Source of the DNA: Alkalihalobacillus deserti
Lineage (GTDB): Bacteria; Bacillota; Bacilli; Bacillales; Bacillaceae_D
Assembly (NCBI RefSeq): GCF_020734105.1
Contig: NZ_JAJAFR010000003.1
Location: 372,001 to 436,000, forward strand
DNA length: 64,000 nt
Direction: 5' to 3'
Shown here: positions 8,733 to 19,751 of the stretch, in pieces
How the letters are laid out: the number at the start of each line of letters is the position of its first letter
Position numbering within the stretch: the first letter of the stretch is position 1
The notes under the pieces: generated by a model
Seen by the model: the letters and a program-made list of their open reading frames with translations, nothing else
The model's database searches: none
Told to the model about the DNA's origin: nothing
Position numbers and translations under genes: made by a program

Positions 8733-9211
8733 TGATAATCATCCTTTCGCTCTTGAAAAATAATACTACGAATTATGAATAGTACATAATTTAACAATAG
8801 TGTATTTGCGATCTAGCTTCAAGCATTAATTTATTAAATAAATGGACAAAGGTAGAGGTTATTAGAAGCAATCTAGTATAAATGAATAGTCGATAGCGTA
8901 ATTAAAGAAGATAAGCGCCTTATAATTTCACATACCGTAGTTAGAAAATTTTTTTAAGTAAAAAATTTCAAAAGGGATTTCATTGCGATAAATAAGGATT
9001 TCTTTTTCGAACTTCAATTCATTTTTATCTCGCTCGATAACGATTAATAGGTCTAATTAAATAACTCTTACTCTCCTCTTTATTTCCTAAGTTTACGAAG
9101 CTGTGAGTTATAGTTTTCTCAGCGTGGAAATTTTAAGGGGGACCTAATACTTATTTTTAATAGTATCTTCATTTTTACGGTGTTTTCCTGTAAAATGTTT
9201 TATAGGAGATA
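8733..9211. other. Divergent intergenic region (rraA-like / fabH)
   Basis: About 480 bp, AT-rich, with no open frame of note. It contains the promoter of the - strand RraA gene at its left end and, at the right end, the control region of fabH (TAAAAT near 9191 as a possible -10). Confidence 0.5.
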
Positions 9212-9228
9212 TTATGACCTGATCATAA
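9212..9228. promoter_or_regulatory. Putative FapR operator
   Basis: Perfect 17-bp palindrome TTATGA-CCTGA-TCATAA, 22 bp upstream of the fabH start. It resembles the Bacillus FapR box (TTAGTACCTGGTACTAA) with the ACCTGAT core. FapR is a malonyl-CoA-responsive repressor that controls fabHA-fabF in Bacillus subtilis, matching the genes found here. Confidence 0.75.
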
Positions 9229-9250
9229 TTTATAATGTAAGGGTGATTAA

Positions 9251-10195
9251 ATGAAATGTGTAGGAATCGTCGGTGTAGGTGCTTATGTTCCAGAACATGT
9301 AGTTACAAATAGTGATCTTGCCAAATCAGTAGCAACAAGTGATCAATGGATTCGGTCAAGAACAGGAATAGAAGAGCGCAGAATTGCAAGTAGTGATATG
9401 GATACTTCTCATATGGCGATACGTGCTGCAGAAAAAGCGATTGCTGATGCATCCCTTCATCCTGAAGATATTGATTTAATATTAGTTGCGACGGCAACAC
9501 CTGATCACGTTTTTCCTACCGTTGCCTGTATGGTGCAAGAAGCACTCGGCATTAGACATACACCAGCAATGGACTTAAGTGCGGCTTGTTCTGGTTTTGT
9601 TTACGCATTGGTAACAGGAAAACAATTTATTGAGACGAATACATATAAGAATGTTTTAGTAATTGGAAGTGAAAAGTTTTCAAAAATAGTAGACTGGACC
9701 GATCGAAATACGTGCGTCTTATTTGGGGACGGTGCTGGAGCAGTCGTGTTAAGTGAAGTATCGGAAGGCAAAGGAATTCTTTCATTTGAACTAGGAGCAG
9801 ACGGTACAGGGGGAAAGCATTTGTTAGTGGATAATCAAACAAACTATGTTTCCATGAATGGAAGCGAAGTGTTTAAGTTTGCCGTAAGACAAATGCCCGA
9901 ATCTAGTTTAAGTGTAGTTAAAAAAGCAGGACTTTCAAAAGAGGATGTAGATTTTCTTGTACCACATCAAGCTAATATGCGAATTATTGATGCAGCTAGA
10001 GAACGACTTGGTCTGGATAAAGAAAAAGTATCAACAACTGTAACCAAACATGGAAATACTTCAGCAGCCTCCATTCCACTAGCATTGTTTACTGAGATCG
10101 AGAACGGATTAATTAATGACGGTGATGTGATTGTTATCGTTGGATTTGGTGGCGGTCTAACATGGGGTTCACTTTGTATAAGATGGGGTAAATAA
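9251..10195 (+). CDS. fabH: beta-Ketoacyl-ACP synthase III
   Basis: Initiates type II fatty-acid synthesis by condensing an acyl-CoA (branched-chain in Bacilli) with malonyl-ACP. The catalytic triad is visible: Cys113 in SAACSGF, His239 in PHQAN and Asn269 in [13 protein letters not shown]. Length 314 aa is normal. ATG follows AAGGGTGATTAA. Lies 27 bp upstream of fabF behind a FapR-like operator, so the pair should be repressed when malonyl-CoA is low. Confidence 0.97.
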   Translation: MKCVGIVGVGAYVPEHVVTNSDLAKSVATSDQWIRSRTGIEERRIASSDMDTSHMAIRAAEKAIADASLHPEDIDLILVATATPDHVFPTVACMVQEALGIRHTPAMDLSAACSGFVYALVTGKQFIETNTYKNVLVIGSEKFSKIVDWTDRNTCVLFGDGAGAVVLSEVSEGKGILSFELGADGTGGKHLLVDNQTNYVSMNGSEVFKFAVRQMPESSLSVVKKAGLSKEDVDFLVPHQANMRIIDAARERLGLDKEKVSTTVTKHGNTSAASIPLALFTEIENGLINDGDVIVIVGFGGGLTWGSLCIRWGK

Positions 10196-10222
10196 TCATT
10201 CATTTGATAGGAGAGATCGATT

Positions 10223-11458
10223 ATGAAGAAAAGAGTCGTAATTACTGGTATTGGTGCTGTCACTCCATTAGGAAATGATGTTAAAACAACTTGGGAGAAT
10301 ATTAAGAATGGGATCTCCGGAATTGGACCTCTTACTAGACTAGATGCCGATCAATTTAATGTAAAAGTGGCGGGTGAAATAAAAGATTTTAATCCAGCTG
10401 ATTTTATCGATCCAAAAGAAGCACGAAGAATGGCACGCTTTACTCAATTGGCGATTGCTGCTAGTAAGATGGCGATAAAGGATGCAGCACTTCAAATTGG
10501 GGAACAGATCGATCCAGAACGAATAGGTGTGTGGATTGGTTCTGGCATTGGTGGTTTGGATGCATTTGAGGAGCAACATAAACGCTTTCTAGATAAAGGA
10601 CCCAAACGAGTAAGTCCTTTTATCATTCCAATGCTAATTCCTGATATGGCCTCGGGTCGTGTTTCGATTGAATTAGGAGCAAAAGGAATTAATAATTGTT
10701 CAGTCACTGCCTGTGCATCAGGAGCGAATTCAATTGGCGATGCGTTTCGTGTTATTCAAAACGGTGAAATGGATGCGATGATCACAGGTGGATCAGAAGC
10801 GGCTATCACAGATATGACCATTGCTGGATTTTCAAACATGACAGCTCTTTCCACAAATCCTGACCCTAAAACCGCAAGTCGCCCGTTTGATCAAAATCGA
10901 GATGGTTTTGTTATTGCGGAAGGATCTGGTGTATTAATTCTTGAAGAGTTAGAGCATGCAATGGCCCGAAATGCTCATATTTATGGAGAGATGGTTGGTT
11001 ACGGAGCAACTGGAGATGCGTTTCATATTACAACTCCAGCTCCTAATGGGGAAGGTGGTCAACGTGCGATGAAGCTTGCTTTAAAAGATGCAAATGTCTC
11101 GACGGATCAAGTTGATTACATTAATGCACATGGTACAAGCACGCATTATAATGATTTGTATGAGACCGTTGCGATTAAAGAAGTATTTGGGGAGTCTGCT
11201 TATTCCATTCCTGTTAGTTCAACCAAATCAATGACGGGTCATATGCTAGGTGCAGCTGGTGCGATCGAAGCCATCTTCTCACTTCTTGCTATTCAAGATA
11301 GTGTTGTTCCCCCAACTATTAATTATGAGTCACCTGATGATGAGCTCGATTTAGACTATGTTCCTAATGTAGCTAAAGAAAAGAATGTTGATGTTGTTTT
11401 ATCAAATTCATTAGGGTTTGGTGGGCATAATGTATCACTTATTTTCAAAAAAATGTAA
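10223..11458 (+). CDS. fabF: beta-Ketoacyl-ACP synthase II
   Basis: Elongating condensing enzyme of type II fatty-acid synthesis. Catalytic Cys164 (TACASGANS), His303 (NAHGTST) and His340 (TGHMLGAAG) are all in place; 411 aa is the family length. A GATAGGAGAG ribosome binding site precedes ATG. Second gene of the fabH-fabF operon; a bidirectional terminator separates it from the convergent rluF. Confidence 0.97.
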   Translation: MKKRVVITGIGAVTPLGNDVKTTWENIKNGISGIGPLTRLDADQFNVKVAGEIKDFNPADFIDPKEARRMARFTQLAIAASKMAIKDAALQIGEQIDPERIGVWIGSGIGGLDAFEEQHKRFLDKGPKRVSPFIIPMLIPDMASGRVSIELGAKGINNCSVTACASGANSIGDAFRVIQNGEMDAMITGGSEAAITDMTIAGFSNMTALSTNPDPKTASRPFDQNRDGFVIAEGSGVLILEELEHAMARNAHIYGEMVGYGATGDAFHITTPAPNGEGGQRAMKLALKDANVSTDQVDYINAHGTSTHYNDLYETVAIKEVFGESAYSIPVSSTKSMTGHMLGAAGAIEAIFSLLAIQDSVVPPTINYESPDDELDLDYVPNVAKEKNVDVVLSNSLGFGGHNVSLIFKKM

Positions 11459-11471
11459 TGATTAATAGGTG

Positions 11472-11520
11472 AAAAAAGAGGATGGGAGCCGCCATGCATG
11501 CTTCCATCCTCTCTTTTTTT
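11472..11520. terminator. Bidirectional terminator between fabF and rluF
   Basis: Stem AGAGGATGG / CCATCCTCT, extendable to GAGC/GCTTC, with T runs on both strands (TTTTTTT right, AAAAAA left). Confidence 0.9.
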
Positions 11521-12235
11521 ACCATTCTTTTGGTTCGTAATTTAAGTCTCTAAATAATTGATTTTTTTCTTTCTTTGATAGGTCTCTCCATTGCCCTAGA
11601 GGGAGATTACCTAAATGAATATTCATAATTCGAGTTCGTTGTAGTCTATACACATCGTAACCAAGCGCCTCGCACATGCGGCGAATTTGTCGATTTAAGC
11701 CCTGAGTTAACGTAATTTGAAAGACAAATTTTGAAAGTTTTACAACATCACACGGAAGGGTTTTGGTATTTAAAATATTTACGCCTTCAGACATTTTTTT
11801 TATGAAGTCATCCGTGATCGGCTTGTCTACTGAAACAATATATTCTTTCTCATGATTATGCTCAGCTCGCAAAATCTCGTTGACAATATCACCGTCGTTT
11901 GTGAGTAGGATTAGACCATCTGATTCTTTATCAAGTCGTCCAATATTAAAAACTCGTAAAGGGTGATTAACTAAATCAACAATATTCCCTTTTACATTTT
12001 TCTCAGTTGTACTAGTTATACCAATAGGTTTGTTTAATGCAAGGTAGACATTGTTTCTGGCAATTCGAATGGGGGTTCCATTGACTACAACATCATCTCC
12101 AGGCTCCACTTGATCGCCTACTTTAGCTTTTTTTCCATTAATCGTGACTCTTCCCTCTGTGATTAACTTATCTGCCGCGCGTCTAGACGTTTTCCCTGAC
12201 TCGCTAATATATTTGTTAATACGCATACTAGACAC
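11519..12235 (-). CDS. rluF: 23S rRNA pseudouridine synthase, RluF type
   Basis: RsuA/RluB/E/F-family enzyme that isomerises uridine in 23S rRNA (E. coli RluF modifies U2604). N-terminal S4 RNA-binding domain ([21 protein letters not shown], residues about 4-60), then the catalytic domain with [21 protein letters not shown]; Asp102 is the catalytic Asp. Downstream [34 protein letters not shown] and LQRTRIMNI are closer to RluF than to RluB. ATG at 12235 or an internal ATG three codons on are both possible; AGGAAGTGTC lies just upstream. Stands alone. Confidence 0.9.
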   Translation of the reverse strand: MSSMRINKYISESGKTSRRAADKLITEGRVTINGKKAKVGDQVEPGDDVVVNGTPIRIARNNVYLALNKPIGITSTTEKNVKGNIVDLVNHPLRVFNIGRLDKESDGLILLTNDGDIVNEILRAEHNHEKEYIVSVDKPITDDFIKKMSEGVNILNTKTLPCDVVKLSKFVFQITLTQGLNRQIRRMCEALGYDVYRLQRTRIMNIHLGNLPLGQWRDLSKKEKNQLFRDLNYEPKEW

Positions 12236-12447
12236 TTCCTTAAATCAATTGTTGTATTTTTAGAATACCTAACATTTGCTTTATTTTCAAGAATCTTTAC
12301 AGAATCATTTCATATGTAATGGCTAGCAAAACAACGAATTTCTTCATTATACAATCAAATCATGGCAAGGGGAAGGGATTGATGTTTATGATAGTTATCT
12401 TTCCAAACTAGTTTTACGTTCAGTAATTGGTTATTAACTTAAATCTT

Positions 12448-12480
12448 TTCATATAAAAGTCGTTTTGCCTTTTATATGAA
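12448..12480. repeat. 12-bp perfect inverted repeat upstream of dbpA
   Basis: TTCATATAAAAG and CTTTTATATGAA separated by TCGTTTTGC, immediately before TATAAT at 12482-12487. Either an operator overlapping the promoter or a hairpin in the 5' region of the helicase gene. Lack of a T run argues against a terminator. Confidence 0.55.
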
Positions 12481-12569
12481 GTATAATGAACCTATTCCAA
12501 TTTTGCATATGATATTTCATTAAGAGAAATCCTATATAAAACGAATAATACAAAAAAAGAGGTTAGCAA

Positions 12570-14015
12570 ATGATTAAAAGAAATTTTATTGATTATCAAT
12601 TAAGTGATGAAATTAGAAGAGCGATTGAAGTCTTAAAATACGAAACTCCAACCGAGGTCCAAAGTGAAGTAATACCAAAAGCAATGGATAACCAAGACCT
12701 TATCGTAAAGTCTCAAACAGGTAGTGGTAAAACTGCAGCTTTTGGAATCCCAATATGTGAAATGGTGACATGGGAGGAAAAAAAGCCGCAAGCCTTGATA
12801 CTTTCCCCAACACGCGAGCTTGCTGCTCAAGTTCGAGAGGATATTACGAATATTGGAAGATTTAAAAGAATTAAAGCGTTGGCTCTTTTTGGAAAAGAGC
12901 CATTCTCGAAACAAAAAGAAGATTTAAAACAAAAAACACATGTAGTGGTTGGGACACCAGGACGTGTGATGGATCATATTGAAAGAGAAACGCTAGCTTT
13001 AGATGAAATTAAATATCTTATTATTGATGAAGCAGACGAAATGCTTAATATGGGATTCATTAATGATGTCGAAACGATTATAAAAAAACTTCCTATAGAC
13101 AGAGTCACAATGGTGTTTTCTGCTACCTTACCTAAAGATGTTGAAACCCTTTGCCACAAATACATGAAAGAGCCCATTCATATTGAGATCGCTTCCACAG
13201 ATCTTACGAAGAGTTTGATTGAGCATCGATTAATTGAGGTAAGAGAAGAAGGAAAGGTTGCTTTGCTTAAAGACGTTACAGTTGTTGAAAATCCAGATAG
13301 TTGTATCATTTTCTGCAGAACGAAGGAACATGTTGATACCGTTTTTACTGAATTGGAAGCAGCCAATTATTCGTGTGAAAGACTTCATGGAGGACTCGAA
13401 CAAGATGATCGCTTTTCCGTTATGGAAGGGTTCAAAACAGGAAACTTCCGTTATCTTGTAGCAACTGATGTGGCTGCGAGAGGAATCGATGTCGATAATG
13501 TGACACTTGTCATTAATTATGACGTTCCGATGGAAAAAGAAGGGTATGTACACCGTACGGGGAGAACCGGACGTGCCGGTAATAAGGGCAAAGCCATTAC
13601 GTTCTTAACACCTAATGAAGACAAATTTATTAAGGCGATTGAAAGATATATTGGTTTTGAGATACCTGTAATGGAGATTCCTAAGTATGAAGAAATTGCA
13701 CGTGGACAAGCCGCTTTTGATGAAAAAATAAGTGGACGCCGTGTCGTGAAAAATAATAAGACTGCACGAATCAACCAAGATATCATGAAACTCCATTTCA
13801 CCGGAGGAAAAAAGAAGAAGATTCGAGCCGTGGATTTTGTGGGCACGATTGCTAAAATTCCAGGAGTTACAGCAGAAGATATTGGTATCATAACAATTCA
13901 AGATACGTTAACCTATGTTGATATTCTTAATGGGAAAGGCTCGCTAGTCCTACAGGCCATGGAGAACACCACGATTAAAGGTAAGAAGTTGAAAGTTACT
14001 AAGGCAATTAAATAA
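12570..14015 (+). CDS. dbpA: DEAD-box ATP-dependent RNA helicase DbpA/YxiN
   Basis: Helicase that remodels 23S rRNA helix 92 during large-subunit assembly. Core motifs in order: Q motif [82 protein letters not shown] and [10 protein letters not shown]. The last about 75 residues form the DbpA RNA-binding domain ([27 protein letters not shown]-type ending), which gives 23S rRNA specificity and separates it from CshA/B. 481 aa, as in YxiN. AAAAGAGGTTAGCAA ribosome binding site. Preceded by a perfect inverted repeat that may regulate it, for instance on cold shock (inference). Confidence 0.95.
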   Translation: MIKRNFIDYQLSDEIRRAIEVLKYETPTEVQSEVIPKAMDNQDLIVKSQTGSGKTAAFGIPICEMVTWEEKKPQALILSPTRELAAQVREDITNIGRFKRIKALALFGKEPFSKQKEDLKQKTHVVVGTPGRVMDHIERETLALDEIKYLIIDEADEMLNMGFINDVETIIKKLPIDRVTMVFSATLPKDVETLCHKYMKEPIHIEIASTDLTKSLIEHRLIEVREEGKVALLKDVTVVENPDSCIIFCRTKEHVDTVFTELEAANYSCERLHGGLEQDDRFSVMEGFKTGNFRYLVATDVAARGIDVDNVTLVINYDVPMEKEGYVHRTGRTGRAGNKGKAITFLTPNEDKFIKAIERYIGFEIPVMEIPKYEEIARGQAAFDEKISGRRVVKNNKTARINQDIMKLHFTGGKKKKIRAVDFVGTIAKIPGVTAEDIGIITIQDTLTYVDILNGKGSLVLQAMENTTIKGKKLKVTKAIK

Positions 14016-14194
14016 AAATAGCAAAGGACGATTATGCGAAACATAATAGTTTAACACTAACACGGGGTTGAATTAGTAGGGATTTATTCGCTTGGTAAAT
14101 CAAATTGATCAGATTTTGTCCACATTTTAAATTTTTTAAAACCAATATGCTAAACGTAGTTTTTAGTCTTCTTAAAGATTTAATAAGCTTCTCA

Positions 14195-14858
14195 TCAGTT
14201 TACTGAACTGTTGTGAGGCTTTTTCTTCATAGTCATATGTGCATAGATATTCATTGTTGTATCCACGTTTGTATGACCGAGTCGCTGTTGAATTTCTTTT
14301 ATTCCTACTCCAGCTTCTATGTGAGTATGCCATAAGGAGTGAGGTGTGAGGTGTCGTTCGATTCTAGCTAATTTGAGAAGTCGTTTCAAATACTTATTAA
14401 CATTCAGACTATTTTGAGGATATCCTGATGGTTTAGCGGTAACAAAGTCTTGGTCGAAATATTCATTGCAGAACATCATTTTTAATTTGATTTGTTTTGT
14501 TCTTGTTTATGGAGTCTTAGAGTGTTCATTAAACTTCATCCATTTTAATTTTTCAAATAGATCCTTTTGTTTTGGGTGGTAGTAATTGATATTCTTTGTC
14601 TTTTTGAGCGGGATTGAAGAGAGATTTTATGATGTTTATTGTATAGTCATTGAAATTAATATCTTTCCATTTTAAAGCAAGTAGTTCACCAGCTCTCATC
14701 CAACTAAAAGCTATGATGGTAAAAATGATGAAATCCGTCCCTTGACCTTTCTCTTTTGCAGTATTCAAGAAACGAACAAGTTCGATTTCTTTAACAGTTT
14801 CTACATATGGAAGGAATGAAGGGTACAACTGCTGAAATTGAGACAGCTGAAGAAACAA
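14195..14858 (-). pseudogene. Tyrosine recombinase (phage/ICE integrase) remnant
   Basis: Two pieces in different frames. 14553-14858 encodes the start of a catalytic domain (FIIFTIIAFSWMRAGELLALKW, with the first catalytic Arg), 14195-14479 the end (HSLWHTH where the catalytic Arg is Trp, LGHTNVDTTMNIYAHM with the nucleophilic Tyr). A degenerate linker with several stops joins them, and the N-terminal SAM-like domain is gone. Not functional. Related fragments occur at 33290 and 52866. Confidence 0.85.
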
Positions 14859-15092
14859 CTATATATATGTATGAACTATTACGCATTTTTCAATTTACAT
14901 TACACTAACTGCTACAAGTTACCATTTATAGATATTCATCGATGTATAGAATGAACTTAAGATGATGTGCAATAGTAGGCATTATTCCGTGCCATTTACA
15001 TATTGCCCCCACAAAGGCCTATCTCAGCAGATAAAAGGGCTTTTACTTCTTCACAAATTATTAAATTCATCCTTTGGTCCGGGTGTTATGAA
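14859..15092. other. Intergenic region, nothing recognised
   Basis: AT-rich sequence between the integrase remnant and the repeat-protein promoter. A weak hairpin (GCCTATCT / AGATA..GGGC) with a TTTTA tail near 15015-15045 could be a terminator; nothing else is supported. Confidence 0.4.
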
Positions 15093-15119
15093 TTGAAAAA
15101 TCCACTAAAATAGTATAAT
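15093..15119 (+). promoter_or_regulatory. Possible sigma-A promoter of the repeat-protein gene
   Basis: TTGAAA (15093-15098) and TATAAT (15114-15119) with a 15-nt spacer, shorter than the optimal 17. About 45 bp before the strong GGAAGGAGGTGAGTG ribosome binding site of the gene at 15164. Confidence 0.5.
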
Positions 15120-15163
15120 AGTTATTTTTTTCAAAAACGGCGTATTTGGAAGGAGGTGAGTGA

Positions 15164-16363
15164 ATGAGCTTTCCGCACAGATTTATGTGGGTGTTTGTGC
15201 TCGTACTGGTCATCTTTTCTTTTTACGATACACAGGCTCAAGCTAGAATGTTGAAATCCGTTACAGGAATTTTATCATCGTCGACAGAGTCGTCAACTGA
15301 CTCGTCTGACTTGACCAATGCTAGGGATAGTTTGACGTCTGTGCTGGAGAATACAACACCAACAATCGTTACTCCGACTAAAACTGTCATTGAGAAAGAG
15401 GGCGAGGATGTATCGGAAACTTCTAGAGTTATTGAAGCAGTGGATAGTTAATCTCGACTAATAGAGAAGACAACGAATATTACCTCAAAAAACGAGATGG
15501 AATCTGTTATAGAAGAAGTGGGCGAGGACATATCGGAAACTTCTGGAGTTATTGAGGCAGTGGATAGTGAATCTCGGCTAATAGAGAAGACAACGAATAT
15601 TACCCCAAACGAGATGGAATCTGTCATTGAGAAAGAGGGCGAGGACATATTGGAAACTTCTGGAGTTATCGAGGCAGTGGACAGTGAATCTCGGCTAATA
15701 GAGAAGACAACGAATATTACCTCAAACGAGATGGAATCTGTCATAGAAGAAGTGGGCGAAGTCGTATCGGTAACCAAATTAGCCCTTACAGACGTGGAAC
15801 AGATTTTACTTTCATCTGGACTTACTGACAATCTCGGCAATTTAAGGACTGATTTGATCAAGCCCGATAGTTTGACGAAGATGGCGGAACAGCAGAAGGA
15901 ACCTAAGGTAGAGCTAAAAGAAAAACTTGAGACAACACTGGGCAAAAGATTCGACGAGGAATCGGAAGAAGCTTCATCTATTCAATATTGTCATGCCCGT
16001 TCTGCCATCGTCAAAGAAATCGGTAAACCTAAACATGACAATACAGCAACGACATCAGCAGTGCCTGGGGTCGAAATCAAAGTGGAAGAAAAGAAATCTA
16101 AGACCTCAAGAGAATCTGAACCAAACAATATTCCGGTGCCCATGGAAATAATGGCATCCTATATCATCCTCCCCTACCAAAGTAAACAATGTTTAAAAAA
16201 GTCCGGTTCCCATTTCAATTCGGATGCAACGTTACACACCAGTATCCACATCAAAATTTGCAAAAGACATCTAGTCAATCACGCGAAGCTAATTGCTAGC
16301 AATAGGGCGAACGAACCGCCTAAGCCGCCGCCGAAGCACTCCCTTTTCTCAAATTCAGTTTAA
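15164..16363 (+). pseudogene. Secreted repeat protein interrupted by an in-frame stop
   Basis: An N-terminal signal peptide (hydrophobic stretch about residues 8-22, then AQA) follows an excellent ribosome binding site (GGAAGGAGGTG). After a Ser/Thr-rich region come three tandem units of about 39 aa containing VIEAVDSESRLIEKTTNIT, then a unique C-terminus with two Cys and a Pro-rich end. In the first unit the GAA of DSES is TAA (15449-15451), so the frame is cut after 95 residues; the same frame continues open from 15452 to 16363. One base change (G to T) explains it. Either a pseudogene, a 95-aa truncated secreted peptide, or a sequencing error. Function unknown; the repeats resemble those of surface-exposed Bacillus proteins. 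Confidence 0.75.
15386..15739 (+). repeat. Three tandem coding repeats (120, 117, 117 nt)
   Basis: Units start at 15386, 15506 and 15623 with the same register (GTC/GTT ATT/ATA GAG/GAA...). They are highly similar at nucleotide level, implying recent duplication. Unit 1 carries one extra codon (AAA) and the TAA stop. The last unit runs into a diverged partial fourth (VIEEVGEVVSV). Confidence 0.9.
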
Positions 16364-16391
16364 TATAATGGGAAAAGGAAGGTGCATACGT

Positions 16392-16559
16392 ATGAATTCA
16401 CATTTTTCTTCAGGTATGTTGGATGAAACTTTATTGAACCAAATTGAAAGTTTACGGAGCGAACTATACGAACTTGCCAATGAACATGGATTGCTTCATC
16501 CTTTAGTACTGATGAAATCCAAACAACTTGATAAATTATTATCCCAATATATGGAATGA
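16392..16559 (+). CDS. Spo0E-family aspartyl-phosphate phosphatase
   Basis: 55-aa two-helix protein. The family signature SxxLD is present as KSKQLDKLL, with the preceding IESLRSELYELANEHG helix. Spo0E-type phosphatases dephosphorylate Spo0A~P and so delay sporulation. ATG 16392 was chosen because AAGGAAGGTG lies about 8 nt upstream; an in-frame extension to 16293 overlaps the preceding gene and has no ribosome binding site. Confidence rests on the motif plus size. Confidence 0.85.
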   Translation: MNSHFSSGMLDETLLNQIESLRSELYELANEHGLLHPLVLMKSKQLDKLLSQYME

Positions 16560-16784
16560 TATCTGTGAAATAGAATAGAAGACACTGATGGTCCTGTGGT
16601 TGCGCTGCTGTTAGATTTAGCTATCCTTGAATTCACTCAGCTTGTAACGGCGGACTATACAAAACTATGACTGTTCATAAAGACGATGTTTGTATTCACC
16701 AAAGTAAAAGCGTACCACCCAAAGATTTAAACTGTACCCTATAGAGTAGACACTCCAAAAAGGTCTGCCCTATAGGGTACTTTT

Positions 16785-17165
16785 TTGTATAACGAGTTAC
16801 TAAAAAAGCTAGATATGATAGAGGGCTGGAGAAAAACGAGTAAAAGTCAAGTCTCTGCTGAACAGCGCTTTCTTTTAATTCGTTCAGTGATTGAAAAGTA
16901 TGAGCTTAAAAATATGGTGATTTTTTTATGTGAAATTTCGGGAGAATCGCGCTTAGGTTATTTTAATTATTTTTCCTGAGAATCTAAAGGGTAAAGAGAT
17001 CAACGAGGATACTAAAAGAATATGTCTTAAAAGCTTTTCATTTTAAACGACGTAAAAAGGGTGCGCATAAGATTAAGATGACATTAAAGGGACAGTTTTA
17101 TATTACATACAACTTAAAGCGAATTTGAAGAATTATGGAAAAGTAAAAGATTGTGTGTCCTATTA
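16785..17165 (+). pseudogene. IS3-family transposase (OrfB) remnant
   Basis: Start of an OrfB-like protein: RFLLIRSVIEKYELKN...LCEISGESRLGYFNYFS resembles the HTH_21-type N-terminus (VSRSGYYNYF). After a stop, RRKKGAHKIKMTLKGQFYITYNLKRI continues the same protein in shifted frames. The DDE domain is missing. Dead fragment with no visible inverted repeats. Confidence 0.75.
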
Positions 17166-17615
17166 GACGATGAGCTAAATAAATTTTTCGTTTTTTGCAC
17201 ACACCCCTCTCATAAAGGATTTGTATAAAGTGCTAACGTTTAAGTGATGTCAAGGTGAGAATATCTATTAAACTTATTTTTTGTCCAAGATATTGATATA
17301 TTACAATTGTAAATATGAGGTTTGTGATTTTATTATAAGTTAATTAAAATACTATAGCAATGTAATATTATACATCGTATTTATGTGTTCTGTGTGTACT
17401 ATAACATTTAGATTAAGGGCGGAGTTAATGGTAGGAAAAGGAGTGAAGGAAGGTTCCTTCACTATCCATATATAAATTTAGGGATTACAGGGGGTTATTC
17501 AAAATTTGGGATTCAATAGTCTATATAAAGTAGTATCCGTTTTTAGTAGTGAAAACAAATGTTTCTTTTGTTTATTCTACTATTCTAAACAAAAATATTT
17601 AGTTCTTTAAGTAGA
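17166..17615. other. Intergenic region, nothing recognised
   Basis: About 450 bp, strongly AT-rich, downstream of both the transposase remnant and the - strand regulator. No open frame, terminator or RNA motif that I can support. Confidence 0.45.
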
Positions 17616-19730
17616 TTACGCAAGTAAATGGCGATAAGTTTCTCTAAGATGACAAGCTAACTGTATTTTTAGAGTGTCCTCATTATTATTTAATTCTATT
17701 TGAAGTAAATCTTCAATTTTTTTAAGGCGTTGATAGAGTGTATTTATATGAATATGAAGCTTCTCGGCTGTTTTAGTAGCTGAACGATTATATTTAATGT
17801 AGATGAGGAGTGTTTCTTCTAAATCTTTGCTGCGATCATTTTCAGACAGAAGAGGTCCGAAGACTTCGTTAATAAAATGTTCAATTTCTTGAGAAGATTG
17901 ATTCAAAAATAATTTATTTAATCCAATATCTTCATAACAAATGATTTCATTTCTATTGCGGTTTGCTAAATAAGTTAGCGATTTATTAGCCTCATCGTAA
18001 CATTTTTTAATATTTTCTAAACCTTTATAAATAGCACTTATGCCTCCACGAAAAGGCTGATTATCATTATTCTCCCATTCAGTCTTAAGTGAAAGAATTT
18101 TTTGGAAATAATGATTAAGGTTATCCTGCTCTAATATTGAAATAAGTATAACAATTTTATTGTGAAAACCATAAATCAATCTTTCCGGATTTTGTAGTAT
18201 GTTTTTTATTTTTGATATTAGTTGATGGACTTCAAGTTCAAGCAACTGTATATCAGAGTAGTTCGATATTTCAAAAACAGTTATTAGCCAGTTAGAAGAA
18301 GGGTTCAGTCCAATATCTTTTGCTCGTCTCGTCAGCTGACCAGTATCTTGATAGTTTAGCAAACCCTCAAATTGTTCGTGGGTTTTCTTATAGTAGATTT
18401 CTGTAACTGTTTGTTTTGTGAGCAATTCTAAAGCTAATAAAGAACTACCTTGTTCAAGTGTCATTTGATCCGATCTTGAGATGGCCCCTACTACGTTTGT
18501 AATTAAGCAACCAAGAAATACATTACCGTTATAAATAGGGAAGAGATAGTATGTTTTTTTCGATTGCTCGATGATCTCAACATGTAGCGGTTGACGTCTT
18601 TTTGTGAAGATCTTCTTCATTTCGTATATACTTAATGGTGCTCGGGTTCTATCATTAGAATAGTAGTTATTATCAAATGCATTTAGAAATGATACTGGAG
18701 GCTCAACCATGTGATTAAATTCTCTCACGATTGTTTCAATTCCTTTATTTTGGAGAGAAATATTAGTTAAGGCTGCATGCACCTCATGTCTTTTTTGAAG
18801 TTGAATGTTTTTCTCCTTTAGTTGAATACTTAACTCTGTTATTTCTATTAATCTTTTATTTGCTTGTGAATAAAATTGTGCATTTTGAATAGCAACTGCA
18901 GCTTGTGCAGCAAACCCTTGCAGTAACTTTAGGTCATGTTCGAGTAATTCTTTCTTTTTATACCATTGATGAATAATTATAACCCCAATTCTTTTATCAT
19001 CTAAAGATATGGGTACGCACATAGCCGCTTCTGTTGTTTTTGAAGCAGAGGTGATGTAATAATAGTTTTCCTTTGTAATATTATTAAGGTTCATTTCGTC
19101 AAAAAGACATTGTTTTGAATTGAATATTCTTCCTTCTCCATCTTCGAATACTTTACCGGTAATCGATTCCCCGACTTTAACTTTAAAATGATAAATATTT
19201 TCGTTAAAGCCTACAGGTGCTTTCGGAATTAATAACTTAGTTGAATCGTCATATAAAAGTAAATAACCTGCATCTGCAGCTGGAATCACTTTAAGAGCGT
19301 TGTTAATAATCTTTTCTAGTACTTCATCAAGGTCTAAGCTAGATGTTATAGAACGAATACTGTCAACAACATTATTTAGTTCTGTATTTTTCGCTTGAAT
19401 AATTTCTTTACTGAGCGAAAGAGAAATAAAATAATATAAGTACTCTATCTCGTCACTAGTAAGAATAATGAAAGGGTGACAAATGCATACGCAAACTTGA
19501 TTTCCTTCTGGATAATAAAAATATAAAAAATTTTCATCATTTTGTTTCCTAATTCTGAAGATCGCAGTTTCTTTTTTAGAATCGTGAAACGGTGGTGAAA
19601 GAGGTTCTTTAATCCCGTTGCTATATAGTAAGTTCTTTTTTTTATGGTAGTGATTATACCCCCATACTTGAAACGGAATATCTTTTAATTTTCTTTTTAA
19701 AAATAATAGACTATATTCAATTTCACTCAT
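17616..19730 (-). CDS. GAF-domain / PucR-type (CdaR family) transcriptional regulator
   Basis: 704-aa cytosolic regulator. A GAF domain (about residues 125-290; AADAGYLLLYD, GESITGKVFEDGEG, AMCVPISLDDKRIGVIIIHQW, FAAQAAVAIQNAQFY) is followed by a coiled-coil-like segment (300-330), a second sensor-like region, and at the C-terminus a CdaR/PucR helix-turn-helix (TLLIYIKYNRSATKTAEKLHIHINTLYQRLKKIEDLL, about 640-690). PucR-type proteins often activate adjacent catabolic or transport genes upon binding a metabolite. It is divergent from the DUF5058-membrane-M20 operon and separated from it by 323 bp holding two palindromes. GAGGTGCGTATTGG precedes ATG at 19730. Ligand unknown. Confidence 0.85.
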   Translation of the reverse strand: MSEIEYSLLFLKRKLKDIPFQVWGYNHYHKKKNLLYSNGIKEPLSPPFHDSKKETAIFRIRKQNDENFLYFYYPEGNQVCVCICHPFIILTSDEIEYLYYFISLSLSKEIIQAKNTELNNVVDSIRSITSSLDLDEVLEKIINNALKVIPAADAGYLLLYDDSTKLLIPKAPVGFNENIYHFKVKVGESITGKVFEDGEGRIFNSKQCLFDEMNLNNITKENYYYITSASKTTEAAMCVPISLDDKRIGVIIIHQWYKKKELLEHDLKLLQGFAAQAAVAIQNAQFYSQANKRLIEITELSIQLKEKNIQLQKRHEVHAALTNISLQNKGIETIVREFNHMVEPPVSFLNAFDNNYYSNDRTRAPLSIYEMKKIFTKRRQPLHVEIIEQSKKTYYLFPIYNGNVFLGCLITNVVGAISRSDQMTLEQGSSLLALELLTKQTVTEIYYKKTHEQFEGLLNYQDTGQLTRRAKDIGLNPSSNWLITVFEISNYSDIQLLELEVHQLISKIKNILQNPERLIYGFHNKIVILISILEQDNLNHYFQKILSLKTEWENNDNQPFRGGISAIYKGLENIKKCYDEANKSLTYLANRNRNEIICYEDIGLNKLFLNQSSQEIEHFINEVFGPLLSENDRSKDLEETLLIYIKYNRSATKTAEKLHIHINTLYQRLKKIEDLLQIELNNNEDTLKIQLACHLRETYRHLLA

Positions 19731-19751
19731 CCAATACGCACCTCGTTATCA

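Noticed and set aside
15386..15739. CRISPR-like array
   Set aside because: The repeats are contiguous, in-frame 39-codon coding units without spacers.
15448..15945. 165-aa - strand frame opposite the repeat protein
   Set aside because: Ser/Phe-rich antisense shadow of the Glu-rich repeats; repeats keep it open by chance.
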